Source: Planctomycetaceae bacterium (lineage in GTDB: Bacteria > Planctomycetota > Planctomycetia > Pirellulales > Lacipirellulaceae). From it: a stretch of 55,534 nucleotides of DNA. Positions 40,071 through 49,178 of the stretch are shown here, in pieces. The position numbers and the translations under genes are program-made. Location: NCBI GenBank assembly GCA_002713555.1, contig PATG01000018.1, positions 50,243-105,776 of the forward strand, given 5' to 3'. The notes beneath the pieces are model-generated. The model had not been told where the DNA came from. It made no database searches and saw nothing but the letters and a program-made list of their open reading frames with translations. The first letter of the stretch is position 1; every line of letters begins with the position of its first letter.

Positions 40071-40823
40071 TTGCGTCAAGACTTGCCATTTTCAAGTCGC
40101 TCGCCTTGCGATTGCTATGACTCAATCTGTGCGACTCTTCCAGCAACGGCGATCAAGGCCGGTAGCTTCAGGACACTCGTTGCGGCAGCCCAAGCTGCTG
40201 GTCTAGTCGATGCCCTCTCCGGTGCAGGACCACTGACCGTATTCGCGCCAACCGACGAAGCGTTCGCGAAGCTACCTGCCGGTACCGTCGAGAGCCTATT
40301 GAGGCCTGAGAACAAAGCCAAATTGATTTCCATTCTGAAGTATCACGTTGTGCCTGGTCGAGTCTACTCCACCGACGCGTTGGCAGTTGGGAAAGCAAAG
40401 ACACTCGAAGGCCAGTCCGTAAGCATGGCTGTCCAAGGTGGAGCAGCCATGGTGAATAACGCCGAGTTAGTTTCCACGGATCTCGATGCCAGCAATGGTG
40501 TGATTCATGTCATCGACACGGTCATTATGCCGCCAGCCAATAAGCAGGCTGCAATGATGCCGCACCAAATGATCGAAACGGCAATTCAAGAAGGAGCACC
40601 ATTGTTTAACGCTGGTCATCCTAGCGAATGTGCTAAAGTCTACATGACGACAGCCAGAAACCTACTCGCGATGGAAGAGCATGGGATGAGTACGTCGGTC
40701 ACTCAGACGTTGCAAACAGCTGTCGATAAAGCTGAGCAATGTAGCTGTAGCAATTCCCAAGCCTGGACACTCCGGCACGCCTTGGATTCTACCTACAAGA
40801 GTATGCAGGTAACCGTTCGCTAA
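40071..40823 (+). CDS. fasciclin (FAS1) domain protein, N-terminus probably damaged
   Basis: A FAS1 domain is clear: [48 protein letters not shown] and [16 protein letters not shown]-terminal extension of about 70 residues contains [14 protein letters not shown] and [19 protein letters not shown]1 proteins are exported adhesion or matrix proteins, yet no signal peptide precedes the domain in frame. The only start is a TTG, and the first 25 residues are Cys/Ser-rich. In the next frame just upstream the DNA encodes a hydrophobic VARLAIAM stretch ahead of ATLPATA, as if the signal peptide were put out of frame by a one-base change. The domain itself is intact. Confidence 0.75.
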   Translation: MRQDLPFSSRSPCDCYDSICATLPATAIKAGSFRTLVAAAQAAGLVDALSGAGPLTVFAPTDEAFAKLPAGTVESLLRPENKAKLISILKYHVVPGRVYSTDALAVGKAKTLEGQSVSMAVQGGAAMVNNAELVSTDLDASNGVIHVIDTVIMPPANKQAAMMPHQMIETAIQEGAPLFNAGHPSECAKVYMTTARNLLAMEEHGMSTSVTQTLQTAVDKAEQCSCSNSQAWTLRHALDSTYKSMQVTVR

Positions 40824-40838
40824 TAGCGTCTTACCTTC

Positions 40839-40887
40839 AGCCGCGAAAGTCGGTTTCCGGTCATGTTTAGATCGGTAGCCGGCTTTT
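40839..40887 (+). terminator. possible terminator hairpin after the fasciclin gene
   Basis: AGCCG at 40839-40843 can pair with CGGCT at 40880-40884, followed by TTT. An inner stem, CCGGTC with GATCGG, allows further pairing. The loop is long and the T-run short, so this is weak. The remaining sequence to 41119 shows only a short frame with no homology (40886-41113). Confidence 0.3.
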
Positions 40888-41119
40888 GCTAATTAGCTCT
40901 ACCGCGGTCCTTCTTGCCGGCACATGCTGGCTCTCTCCAAAGGTGATGACTGAATGCGGCTTACCGATATTTGCTGGCAAGACTCTCGCTAGCCATGGTG
41001 AAGTTTCCACTTTTCTGGTGGAATATAGAGGATTTTACGTTGTCATCACCGGCAAGCTGCCTACAGTGCCTGTATTGTTGATGATCCTTTCTAATTCTTA
41101 TTCAGCGATTTGAAGCACT

Positions 41120-41797
41120 ATGCACACCGTTTTGGAATCACCTTCTTCGTCCGATAGATCCGCACAGAAGCATCCGCTTGCAGCTGATTTGCAATCTGAC
41201 ACTCACATTTCTAGCCAAAGGTCAACAGAGGTCGACCTGGAGGCGATCAAATCCGCTGTTCGTACCATCCTCAAAGCGGTCGGGGAAGATCCAGATCGCC
41301 CGGGCTTGGAAGAAACTCCTCGCCGAGTAGCCAAAATGTACGCCGAGATGTTTCAGGGGCTGCACCTGGATCCATCTCGCCATCTGCAGGTAACTTTCAC
41401 CGAAGACTATGACGAGCTCGTACTCGTGCGAGACATCCCTTTTACCAGCATGTGTGAACATCATCTTCTGCCTTTCACTGGACTGGCCCACGTCGGTTAT
41501 ATCCCACAAGGTCATGTAACCGGACTAAGCAAGCTAGCCCGTGTTGTTGAGGAAGTTGCTCGTCGCCCTCAAGTGCAAGAGCGGATGACACACACGATTG
41601 CGGAGTTGATCGAAACAGAGCTCAAAACCTCTGGTGTAGGAGTCGTGGTTCAAGCTGAGCATTCGTGCATGTCGATCCGAGGTATCAAAAAGCATGGCAG
41701 CTCAACAATTACCAGTGCGCTGCGTGGAGCTCTGAAAACAAATCTGTCAAGCCGAAGTGAGTTTCTGTCTTTTGTCGACACCAGATCTATGGGTTAA
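41120..41797 (+). CDS. folE: GTP cyclohydrolase I
   Basis: A 225-residue enzyme that converts GTP to 7,8-dihydroneopterin triphosphate, the entry to folate, pterin and deazapurine synthesis. Family blocks are [39 protein letters not shown] (zinc Cys/His, catalytic His), [20 protein letters not shown] and [13 protein letters not shown] (second zinc Cys). The N-terminal 40 residues are variable and Ser-rich. It starts a run with the pterin synthase homologue, phosphatase paralogue and Nei glycosylase, with gaps of only 15-40 bases. Confidence 0.95.
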   Translation: MHTVLESPSSSDRSAQKHPLAADLQSDTHISSQRSTEVDLEAIKSAVRTILKAVGEDPDRPGLEETPRRVAKMYAEMFQGLHLDPSRHLQVTFTEDYDELVLVRDIPFTSMCEHHLLPFTGLAHVGYIPQGHVTGLSKLARVVEEVARRPQVQERMTHTIAELIETELKTSGVGVVVQAEHSCMSIRGIKKHGSSTITSALRGALKTNLSSRSEFLSFVDTRSMG

Positions 41798-41837
41798 CAA
41801 ATACGAATTAGTGATTTGCCTCTAAGCGAACAGCAAC

Positions 41838-42314
41838 ATGATCATTCAAAAACAGTATAAATTCTACGCAGCCCATCGGAATGAAAAGTTGCAGGATAAA
41901 TGCCGGAACTTGCACGGACACCGATATGGAATTGCCTGCCACTTTGAAGTCGAGCGAACCGGTGCGTTGTCGACGCTCTTCGGTGACTTCGACAGAAAAA
42001 TCGAGCCCTTCCTGAAAGCTGAGTACGATCATGGCATGTTGATTCATGTCAAAGATCCACTCTATGACACACTAACTCAGCACATGCAGCGTACTGGCGA
42101 GGACTTGAAATTGAAGCGATTCTCGCACCCCACGACGGTCGAAAACCTAGCACACATGCTCTTCACGGAAATCACGGAAATGGGTTTTCGTTTAACCTTG
42201 CTCGAAGTGCGAGAAACCGATACATCTGTGATAAGCTATTCACGAGAAGATTGGGTCAACGACAGTCGCGACTTTCCGAATAGCACGGCATTAGCCACTG
42301 AGTCCGTTTCCTAA
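41838..42314 (+). CDS. 6-pyruvoyl-tetrahydropterin synthase / QueD family protein
   Basis: A 158-residue zinc enzyme acting on dihydroneopterin triphosphate, the FolE product. Motifs are YKFYAAHRN (first zinc His), DKCRNLHGHRYG (catalytic Cys, second and third zinc His) and EYDHGMLIH (catalytic Asp-His). Whether it makes tetrahydropterin, carboxy-tetrahydropterin or a queuosine precursor cannot be told from sequence. Its place beside folE and among photolyases favours a pterin cofactor route, although no other queuosine gene is nearby. It starts 40 bases after folE. Confidence 0.85.
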   Translation: MIIQKQYKFYAAHRNEKLQDKCRNLHGHRYGIACHFEVERTGALSTLFGDFDRKIEPFLKAEYDHGMLIHVKDPLYDTLTQHMQRTGEDLKLKRFSHPTTVENLAHMLFTEITEMGFRLTLLEVRETDTSVISYSREDWVNDSRDFPNSTALATESVS

Positions 42315-42341
42315 TCATTGCCTCTACAAAGATCCGAAATC

Positions 42342-43205
42342 ATGTCTACTGCTACCTCGACTAGCCCCGGTGACTCTGACCTTCAATGCATGGAGGTTTG
42401 GGGAGGCAATGGAAGCCGAGAAAACCATTTTGTCCGACCTGGAGTAGACGTATGGATTACCAGTCAGGCTGTGGACTGTAATCTCTCCGGTGGCTCTGAC
42501 CTTTACCTTCTCTCTTCGTGTTCCTCAGGCCGAATCACACGAATGATGGTGGCAGAAGTTTGCGGCCAGTTACCGCATTACACCAAGCTCTCCTACGAAT
42601 TGCGCGAGTTGATGAAACAAAACATTAACACCATTCGGCAAGCTCGTTTTGTTAGCGAGATTAGTCGTCGGTTCGCCGAGTGCTCAGAGCACGGTTGCTT
42701 TGCCACAACCATGATTAGCACTTTCTTTTCCCCAACACGCACCCTGTCTTTTTGTAACACGGGGAATCCGCCGCCACTGTTGTTCAATAGTCAGCAGCAA
42801 GACTGGTCGACTCTGAAACAAGTACCAAAAGACTTGACCATCACCCCTGAATCCTGGTGTGTGACCGACTTTGAAGAATACCAAAACTTCGAAACAAAAC
42901 TCAACGTGGACGATTTAGCACTTTGTTTCAGTAACGCCATTACCGAATGTTGCGATACGCAGGGCAGAACCATAGGTATGGAAGGTGTATTCGAGCGTGT
43001 TCGCAAGCTTGATCCAACGCAGCCAGAGCAGCTAATTGCCACTCTCACTGAACAAATCAAACAAGAACATCCCGATAACTTAGCGTTTGACGATACGACA
43101 ATCTTACTCTGCCAAGGGACGATGACCACCGTTCCTTGGAAGGACAATTTGCTGGCGCCGCTACGGTATTTCCAGGGTGCTACCGACAAAGCAAAGATTG
43201 AATAG
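42342..43205 (+). CDS. SpoIIE-type phosphatase paralogue with degenerate metal site
   Basis: A 287-residue paralogue of the phosphatase at 1414-2286. Both share CMEVWGGN, SGRITRM and the spacing of later blocks. Key residues differ: LADVSGHG in the first copy is VAEVCGQL here (Asp to Glu72, HG lost), SFSDAVTE is CFSNAITE (Asp to Asn198), and a Ser is inserted in GGSD. Only the terminal FDDTTILL pair is kept. It is therefore probably inactive or weakly active, and may bind rather than dephosphorylate its partner. The ATG at 42342 follows the pterin synthase homologue by 27 bases; an in-frame TTG at 42318 is less likely. Confidence 0.82.
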   Translation: MSTATSTSPGDSDLQCMEVWGGNGSRENHFVRPGVDVWITSQAVDCNLSGGSDLYLLSSCSSGRITRMMVAEVCGQLPHYTKLSYELRELMKQNINTIRQARFVSEISRRFAECSEHGCFATTMISTFFSPTRTLSFCNTGNPPPLLFNSQQQDWSTLKQVPKDLTITPESWCVTDFEEYQNFETKLNVDDLALCFSNAITECCDTQGRTIGMEGVFERVRKLDPTQPEQLIATLTEQIKQEHPDNLAFDDTTILLCQGTMTTVPWKDNLLAPLRYFQGATDKAKIE

Positions 43206-43220
43206 GAACACGCCGCACCG

Positions 43221-44012
43221 ATGCCAGAGGGTCATAAGATTCATCGTATTGCCAGGGATCATCAACGTCACTTCGCCTGCAAGAGGCTAGAGGTATCCTC
43301 TCCCCAGGGACGTTTCACTGACGGCGCGAAACTACTCAGCGGCAAAACACTCAAGTCGGTAGACGCTCATGGCAAGCATCTGTGCTACCACTGGTCAGGT
43401 GGCAAGTTTCTTCATATCCACCTCGGTCTCTACGGTAAATTTCGACTCCATCGACCGCCTTTTCCGGAACCATATGGTCAAGTCCGGCTACGTGTTGTTG
43501 GCAAGGAAAAGGCTTTCGACCTCAATGGTCCCAACACTTGCAGAATAATCAATCGAGAGGAATGGGCGGCTGTTCAAGCTCGCTTAGGAGCAGATCCGTT
43601 GCGTGACGACGGCGACTTTGAGCAAATCTGGATTCGAATCGGCGGTAGTCGTGCAGCTATAGGCACCCTTCTGTTGAATCAATCCGTGATTGCTGGCGTT
43701 GGAAATATCTACCGAAGCGAAGTTTTGTATCTGCTCGGCATTCATCCAGAGACTCCTGGCCGAGAATTAGCTCGCGAACAAGTGAAGTTACTCTGGTCCA
43801 AGTTAAAATCACTGTTGGAAATCGGAGTGAAATACAATCGCATCATCATTGCCGAACCGAAAGAGATCGGCAAACCACGCAGCCGAATGAATCGTGACGA
43901 ACGATTGCTAGTTTATAAGCAGCCCGTCTGTAGCCGTTGCGACACGGAAATCGAGAGCTGGCTATTAGGCGCACGCAAAGTGTTTGCCTGTCCGAAATGC
44001 CAGTTGAGCTAA
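43221..44012 (+). CDS. Fpg/Nei-family DNA glycosylase
   Basis: A 263-residue base-excision repair enzyme that removes oxidised bases. The N-terminal Pro2-Glu3 nucleophile lies in MPEGHKIHR. The helix-two-turn-helix is LNQSVIAGVGNIYRSEVL, and the C-terminal zinc finger uses CSRC and CPKC. The shorter N-terminal sheet and the PEGHKIHR start favour the Nei (endonuclease VIII) side over Fpg. It lies 15 bases after the phosphatase paralogue and ends the light-stress block, converging on sufS. Confidence 0.9.
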   Translation: MPEGHKIHRIARDHQRHFACKRLEVSSPQGRFTDGAKLLSGKTLKSVDAHGKHLCYHWSGGKFLHIHLGLYGKFRLHRPPFPEPYGQVRLRVVGKEKAFDLNGPNTCRIINREEWAAVQARLGADPLRDDGDFEQIWIRIGGSRAAIGTLLLNQSVIAGVGNIYRSEVLYLLGIHPETPGRELAREQVKLLWSKLKSLLEIGVKYNRIIIAEPKEIGKPRSRMNRDERLLVYKQPVCSRCDTEIESWLLGARKVFACPKCQLS

Positions 44013-44205
44013 GAAGAAGCCTCACCTCAGGGAAAAGATATACTTCAAAGAGATTCCTTTGTCTTCTCAGTGTTGATAGCTCCGACCAGAGTCTGAGCAA
44101 ATCCTTCCAAAGGTTGCAAGTTGTCGCACCCTGATTCTTTGTCTGCTAGCGTAATCGTTAGATGCATTGTTACAACACAATGTGAAGAACTACTTAAGCC
44201 AAATT

Positions 44206-45486
44206 CTAGCCAGCAGACTTTTTTCTCCGCCGCCCTTTGGGTGCAAACTTGGCCTGTACCGCAGCAACGCCTTCGAGGAGACGATCGACATCAGTGAGTC
44301 GGTTGTAAAGATAAAAACTGGCGCGGGTGCTGGCGGTGACACCCAGATGTGTATGCAACGGTTGGGTGCAGTGGTGACCAGCACGAACCGCCACGCCAAA
44401 TTGATCGTTGAGTACCTGGGCAAATTCATGGGCATGGATTTTTTCAAAGGCAAAACTAACAAGCGCCGCACGATGTTCAGGTGCAGGGCCTAGAATCCGC
44501 AATCCTTCAATTTCGCTTAGACCTTCATAGGCGTATTGGACGAGCGCCTGTTCGTGTTGATGGATTGCGTCGAGACCAATCTTGCTGAGATAATCGACGG
44601 CCGCTGACATGGCAATGGCCGGCACAATGGGTGGGGTGCCGGCTTCGAATTTTGCGGGGAGTTCAGCCGGTGTAAAGTGATTGAGCTGGACCTCATTGAT
44701 CATGCTTCCACCGCCCAAGAAGGGCGGCATGGCAGCCAGAAGTTCCCGCTTGCCATAGAGAACTCCAATACCCGAGGGACCTAACATTTTATGTCCACTA
44801 AAAGCGACAAAGTCAGCATCCCAAGCACGTACGTTGGTTGGTTGGTGGGGCACGCTTTGGGCCGCGTCTACCAGTACCAAGGCTCCTGCGCCATGCGCAT
44901 TTTTTGCAATAGCTTCTATCGGGTTCACCGTTCCGAGAGTGTTAGAAACAGAGACTAAGGCCACAAGTCGAGTTCGCTCATTCAGCAAGTTCTCAAACTC
45001 AGACTTATCGAGCAGACCATCTTCCGTGAGAGGTACATGGCGTAATACGGCTCCCGTTTGTGCTGCTAGCTGTTGCCACGGGACCAGGTTCGAGTGGTGT
45101 TCCATCACGGTGAGAAGAATTTCATCGCCCGGATGGAGATTGGCCCGACCCCAACTTTGGGCTACTAAATTTATGGAGGCCGTTGTGCCTTGCGTAAATA
45201 TCACTTCCTCGGCATGTTCCGCACCAATAAAGTCGCGTACTTTTTCGCGAGCATGCTCATATTGTTCCGTACTTCGTTCGCTTAAGGTATGAATGCCTCG
45301 ATGTACATTGGCATAATCGCGCTCGTACACCCGACGAATGGCGTCGATTACCTGTCGGGGTCGCTGGGTGCTGGCTGCATTGTCAAGGAAGATCAGGGGA
45401 TGGCCGCTTAAAACATCGCTGCTCAGAATAGGAAAATCTTCGCGCAGCGACTCTGGCAAGAGCTGGCTGGGCTCAAGCGTATTCAT
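44206..45486 (-). CDS. sufS: SufS-type cysteine desulfurase
   Basis: A 426-residue PLP enzyme that takes sulfur from cysteine for Fe-S cluster assembly. Motifs: LDNAASTQRPRQV, LVDAAQSVPHQP (PLP Asp/Gln/His), FVAFSGHKMLGPSGIGVLYG (Schiff-base Lys) and RAGHHCTQPLH (catalytic Cys). The C-terminus ends in a basic tail (KGRRRKKSAG). It overlaps sufU by four bases. Fe-S cofactors for SdhB, ActB and the iron-sulfur photolyase are likely clients, although this locus looks like a general housekeeping pair. Confidence 0.95.
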   Translation of the reverse strand: MNTLEPSQLLPESLREDFPILSSDVLSGHPLIFLDNAASTQRPRQVIDAIRRVYERDYANVHRGIHTLSERSTEQYEHAREKVRDFIGAEHAEEVIFTQGTTASINLVAQSWGRANLHPGDEILLTVMEHHSNLVPWQQLAAQTGAVLRHVPLTEDGLLDKSEFENLLNERTRLVALVSVSNTLGTVNPIEAIAKNAHGAGALVLVDAAQSVPHQPTNVRAWDADFVAFSGHKMLGPSGIGVLYGKRELLAAMPPFLGGGSMINEVQLNHFTPAELPAKFEAGTPPIVPAIAMSAAVDYLSKIGLDAIHQHEQALVQYAYEGLSEIEGLRILGPAPEHRAALVSFAFEKIHAHEFAQVLNDQFGVAVRAGHHCTQPLHTHLGVTASTRASFYLYNRLTDVDRLLEGVAAVQAKFAPKGRRRKKSAG

Positions 45487-45884
45487 GGTTGGCCTTCCTC
45501 GGCATCAAGAGGGGAGTGGACTGCCGACTGGAGTACTTTCCAGGACAGCAGACAGCACTTTTGACGGTTGGGTGTTAAACGGGGGCCATAGAGTTCAAGC
45601 ATCTCTTCGGCAGAGAATTTCTTGAGTTCATCAATGGTCTTTCCATGCATTTTTTCTAACAGCATTGAGGCCGATGCCTGACTGATGACACATCCTTCAC
45701 CTGAAAAATAGAGATCGGCAATTTTGCCACTGCTATCGAGTTGCAACTCGATTCGCACGATATCGCCACAGAGTGGATTTTTGTCTTCGTGCGCATGGGT
45801 TGCGCTTTCCAGGGATCCCCTGTGAAAAGGGTCCTCGTAGTGGTCAAGGATGTGTTCCTGATAGAGTTCTTCTTCGGAGGCCAT
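45483..45884 (-). CDS. sufU: SufU-type Fe-S scaffold / sulfur acceptor
   Basis: A 133-residue IscU-like protein. The three conserved cysteines are in NPLCGD, GEGCVISQASASML and RQKCCLLSWKVL. The 18-20 residue insertion between the second and third sites is typical of SufU rather than IscU. It receives sulfur from SufS, whose gene it overlaps by four bases. The other suf genes (sufBCD) are not in the window. Confidence 0.92.
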   Translation of the reverse strand: MASEEELYQEHILDHYEDPFHRGSLESATHAHEDKNPLCGDIVRIELQLDSSGKIADLYFSGEGCVISQASASMLLEKMHGKTIDELKKFSAEEMLELYGPRLTPNRQKCCLLSWKVLQSAVHSPLDAEEGQP

Positions 45885-46001
45885 GGGATTATAAAAGTGT
45901 GCGATTGAATTGGAGCTGCCGATTCGGACCCTTCAATCTAACATCTTGTGTCTCCTATTGACCATGGGGTAAGAAAGTCACTTCTCCTGGAGTGCCTCTT
46001 G

Positions 46002-46433
46002 TTATCTAAGTATTTGGGATTCTAAGCCCCGAGAGCTGCCCATCCGAAGACTGCTGTAAAAAAAAACAAAGAGAACACTAAGGCCATGGTATCCAAGGGC
46101 TAGCCACCATATTGTGAGATATTCACGGACATCAAAAAATGCCTGGAGGGAGAGACGGATGCCCCAGAAAACTGCCACATAAAGACAAAACGCACGCGCC
46201 AGGCCGCTGCCACTGGCCAACTCTTCAGCATGCAACACGCTGATGAATGCAAAGGCTAATATCGCCAGCACAACATAGCCTCCATAAACCCAATACATTT
46301 GCCGATGCAAACGGGTTAGGGGCTGAAGTTGCTTTCCCCAATTCAATTGATAGGGCACAAGTGCAGAAGCAATCAATACGGAGAATTGGCCGTACCCGGC
46401 CAGGGTTAAGAACCAAGCAAGATTTTCATTCAT
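46002..46433 (-). CDS. four-helix membrane protein, unknown
   Basis: A 143-residue protein from the ATG at 46433 (MNENLAWFLTLAG) with four hydrophobic helices (about 5-25, 50-72, 85-103, 112-130). Charged and His residues lie between them (LTRLHRQMYW, FFDVREYLTIWWL). No family is recognised. The start overlaps the stop of a 45-residue membrane gene (ATGA-type), so the two are translated together. A longer frame starting at 46550 is replaced by that small gene. Confidence 0.6.
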   Translation of the reverse strand: MNENLAWFLTLAGYGQFSVLIASALVPYQLNWGKQLQPLTRLHRQMYWVYGGYVVLAILAFAFISVLHAEELASGSGLARAFCLYVAVFWGIRLSLQAFFDVREYLTIWWLALGYHGLSVLFVFFYSSLRMGSSRGLESQILR

Positions 46434-46567
46434 GCGATGGCCCCGGTTGCTTTCATAAAAGGCAGAATAATCTCGAACACAAATGGACGGTGAAACAACA
46501 ATCCCAGTGGAGCAAGTAACGAAATCACGGCTACGCACCAACCTCGCCAACCCGTTTCATAATCCAT
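46430..46567 (-). CDS. 45-residue membrane protein, unknown
   Basis: ATG at 46567, with AAAGGA about eight bases upstream on the minus strand. The product begins MDYETGWRGW, contains one or two hydrophobic stretches (VAVISLLAPLGLLF and VFEIILPF) and ends KATGAIA. The stop TGA overlaps the next ATG. The good ribosome site and coupling support a real small gene that longer-frame calling would miss. Confidence 0.5.
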   Translation of the reverse strand: MDYETGWRGWCVAVISLLAPLGLLFHRPFVFEIILPFMKATGAIA

Positions 46568-46787
46568 TTTTTCAATTCCTTTGACGGCGGTCGCTACGAG
46601 AGCCGATAAAACCTGGATGAAAAATCGACACTCGTAACAATCGCCGGCTACAAACGTATTTTGAAACCGGTTCTAGACAATTTTTGTGCGTTCCCCATAA
46701 CCTAGAAAACTGAAAAAGTGACTTGCAGTTAACATAGTTTCGAAAAGGGAGTTCACTTACTGAGGCAGTTCCCGTAATTATCCAAAC

Positions 46788-48407
46788 TCACCTGCGGAGG
46801 ATTTCGGTGGCCGCGTTCGCACCGCAGGCCCCCATCACACCACCTCCGGGATGGCTGGCAGCACCGCAGAGAAATAACCCGGGAACGGGCGTGCGATGAT
46901 CGGCCCAGCCTGCCACGGGGCGAAAACAGTACAACTGGTGGGGAGTCATGGCTCCTTGCATAATATTGCCGCCGGTGATGCCAAATGTCCGCTCAAGGTC
47001 CAGTGGGCTCAAGACTTGTCGATGCTCGATGGCTGCTGGCACATTGGGTGCGTACTGGGCCAACAATTCGACACAACGGTCACCAAAGGATTCTTTGTGG
47101 TCGTCCCAATTTCCTGAGGCAAGGTTATAGGGTGCGTATTGCACAAACATAGACAGCAGGTGTTTGCCATCAGGGGCGATGGTCGTATCGACACTGGTAG
47201 GCATGGTCATCTCCAGGATGGGTTCCTGGCTGGGTCGACCGTACTTGGCATCGTCGTAAGCGCGGTCCAAGTAGTCGAGTGTTGGGCCAATATGCATTGT
47301 GCCATGGTGATGGGGCGCAATGCCCGTACTGGGGAGACAGGTAAATTGCGGAGGTTCGGACAATGCCAGATTGACTTTGGCCGAAGCTGATGCGTAGTCA
47401 ATTTTTGCCACGGCCTCACGAAACTCTGCGGGCAACACATCGGGTGAGAGTAATTTTTCGAACGTCACATGTGCATCCACGCTGGAAGCCACCACGCGTG
47501 CTGCCAATTGCGAGCCATCTTTAAGTCCCACACCGCAGACTCCACGGGAGTCGGTTTGAATGGAATGGACTGGAGACTCGCGACGGATCTCAACTCCCAG
47601 GTCTTGACATGCGGTGGCAATGGCATCAGAAAGCCGGCCCATTCCCCCCTGGACATAGCCCCACACTCCCCGCGCACCGCCTGCTTCGCCCATCACATGA
47701 TGCAACAACACATAGGCGCTGCCTGGCGAGCTAATCGAAGTGAAGGCACCAATAATCGCGTCGGTAGCGAGAGTTGCTCTAAGAACCTCTGTTTCGAACC
47801 AGCGTTCCAAAATGGGTCGAGCAGCGCCGGTCAGCAATTCTATGGCTGCAGGTAAGTCTACACCAAGTTTTTTGACCGCACCGTAAAGCTGGAGTACTTT
47901 TTTGCTGTCACGCAAACGCTTACCCAAACCAATATTCCGCCAAGCAGGCGGCAAGGGTAGGGGATCGGGCGCCGCCTCGGAAAGGACCGGTTCCAACGTT
48001 GCCGCCACCCTTTCCAGCAAGGCTTCGTAGCGCGGATAGGCTTCGGCATCGCGGAGGCTGAATTTGCTAATTTCACGCTGGTTGAGTCCTGCATCGGGCC
48101 CCATGGTCAGACTGCGTCCGTCAGGAAGCGGAGTGAACGATGAAGGAGACCGAGGTAGAATCTTCAGTCCGTACTCTTTGAGCCGCAACTCGCGAATGAT
48201 GGAAGTTTGAAACAGGCTAATGACGTACGCAGCGGTCGAGACCCGATAGCCTGGCCACAACTCTTCGGTCGCTGCACAGCCGCCCAATACGTGCCTTCGT
48301 TCCAGCACACAAACTTTTCGTCCTGCTTTTGCCAAATAAGCAGCGCAGACCAAACCATTGTGTCCTCCGCCGATAAGGATGCAATCGTATTTGCCGTGTC
48401 TGGCCAT
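46788..48407 (-). CDS. PYROXD2/phytoene-desaturase-like FAD oxidoreductase
   Basis: A 539-residue flavoprotein. The N-terminal dinucleotide fold reads CILIGGGHNGLVCAAYLAKAG with ERRHVLGGCAATEE after it. The C-terminal FAD block is GLFLCGAASHPGGGVMGACG. Internal blocks (PGSAYVLLHHVMGEAGG, WGYVQGGMGRLSDAIA, NIMQGAMTPHQLYCFRP) match the PYROXD2 group rather than carotenoid desaturases. The substrate in bacteria is unknown. It is a single-gene unit with repeat-containing DNA upstream. Confidence 0.88.
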   Translation of the reverse strand: MARHGKYDCILIGGGHNGLVCAAYLAKAGRKVCVLERRHVLGGCAATEELWPGYRVSTAAYVISLFQTSIIRELRLKEYGLKILPRSPSSFTPLPDGRSLTMGPDAGLNQREISKFSLRDAEAYPRYEALLERVAATLEPVLSEAAPDPLPLPPAWRNIGLGKRLRDSKKVLQLYGAVKKLGVDLPAAIELLTGAARPILERWFETEVLRATLATDAIIGAFTSISSPGSAYVLLHHVMGEAGGARGVWGYVQGGMGRLSDAIATACQDLGVEIRRESPVHSIQTDSRGVCGVGLKDGSQLAARVVASSVDAHVTFEKLLSPDVLPAEFREAVAKIDYASASAKVNLALSEPPQFTCLPSTGIAPHHHGTMHIGPTLDYLDRAYDDAKYGRPSQEPILEMTMPTSVDTTIAPDGKHLLSMFVQYAPYNLASGNWDDHKESFGDRCVELLAQYAPNVPAAIEHRQVLSPLDLERTFGITGGNIMQGAMTPHQLYCFRPVAGWADHRTPVPGLFLCGAASHPGGGVMGACGANAATEILRR

Positions 48408-48521
48408 GGATGAATATTACTTCCGTGCAAAAAAGTGTGTCGGCTGGGAGCAAACGATTGATCATAAAGGGCGAGGCCGTACTGGGAAGGGGGCAGAAGA
48501 ACTGCCAAGTCGTTTTTCTAT

Positions 48522-48545
48522 CCACGAAGGATACGAAGCACGAAT
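48522..48545. repeat. short CACGAAGG/ACGAAG intergenic repeat
   Basis: CCACGAAGGATACGAAGCA and following CGAA form a degenerate tandem of ACGAAG units in the gap between the PYROXD2 and SixA genes. Similar CGAAGG units occur in inverted form at 55109-55166. Such elements are frequent between genes in planctomycetes. It explains the spurious short minus-strand frame here. Confidence 0.5.
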
Positions 48546-48583
48546 CATAAATATGGCTTGCTTCTTTCTTCCCTCCACCTTCA

Positions 48584-49072
48584 CTAAACACCCAAAGATT
48601 TTGCGGTTACTAGCCAGTACAATTCACCGCAACTGTGGCCCAGGGGCTCAAACATTTTCACGGCAGCTATGGCACCTTTGGCAAATCGAATATCTGCCCG
48701 GTGGTCACCCACGAGCGCTGCTGTGAGATTGCCGACATCGGGAGCATGACCCACCCAACAAATCTGCTGGCAGTTGGCTTCTTGGGACCAGGCAACGAGT
48801 GCTTCAAAATCACTACCCGGCTCCAGAGCAGCAAGTTCGGTCACTGGGGGTTGAGCAGAAGTGTACTGGGCAATGAGATCGGCCGTTTGCCGGCATCGTA
48901 CATAGGGGCTGGTGGCTATTGCCTCCGGAGCAAAGCCGCGCTCAGCCATCGCCTCCACCACACGCATGTATCGCTCGGCACCATCGACTTCAAGCTCGCG
49001 TTGAGAATCGTCAGGCCAGCGTGGGTCACCGAATTCATGAGCCCAGGCATGCCGGGCAATGTAGACGAACAT
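48584..49072 (-). CDS. sixA: SixA-type phosphohistidine phosphatase
   Basis: A 162-residue histidine phosphatase. The catalytic RHG-type motif reads ARHAWAHEFGDP, with Arg-His followed by Ala, as in SixA. The second His is in CWVGHAPDVGNL. SixA removes phosphate from histidine in phosphotransfer proteins; sugar or nucleotide phosphates are other possibilities in the superfamily. Start at the ATG at 49072, about 106 bases after the RNase HII-like gene, both on the minus strand. Confidence 0.85.
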   Translation of the reverse strand: MFVYIARHAWAHEFGDPRWPDDSQRELEVDGAERYMRVVEAMAERGFAPEAIATSPYVRCRQTADLIAQYTSAQPPVTELAALEPGSDFEALVAWSQEANCQQICWVGHAPDVGNLTAALVGDHRADIRFAKGAIAAVKMFEPLGHSCGELYWLVTAKSLGV

Positions 49073-49178
49073 CGCATTCTTTCGGAATTAAGTAAATCTT
49101 GAACGAGGAATGCGCAGTAAGCAGTATGAAAGACGGATTCTATAGGAAACGGCCCATCCTGAAAAATCTCCTGTGGAT

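Noticed and set aside
40886..41113. 75-residue frame with a TTG start before folE
   Set aside because: Partly hydrophobic but without homology or a clear ribosome site; it overlaps the possible terminator.
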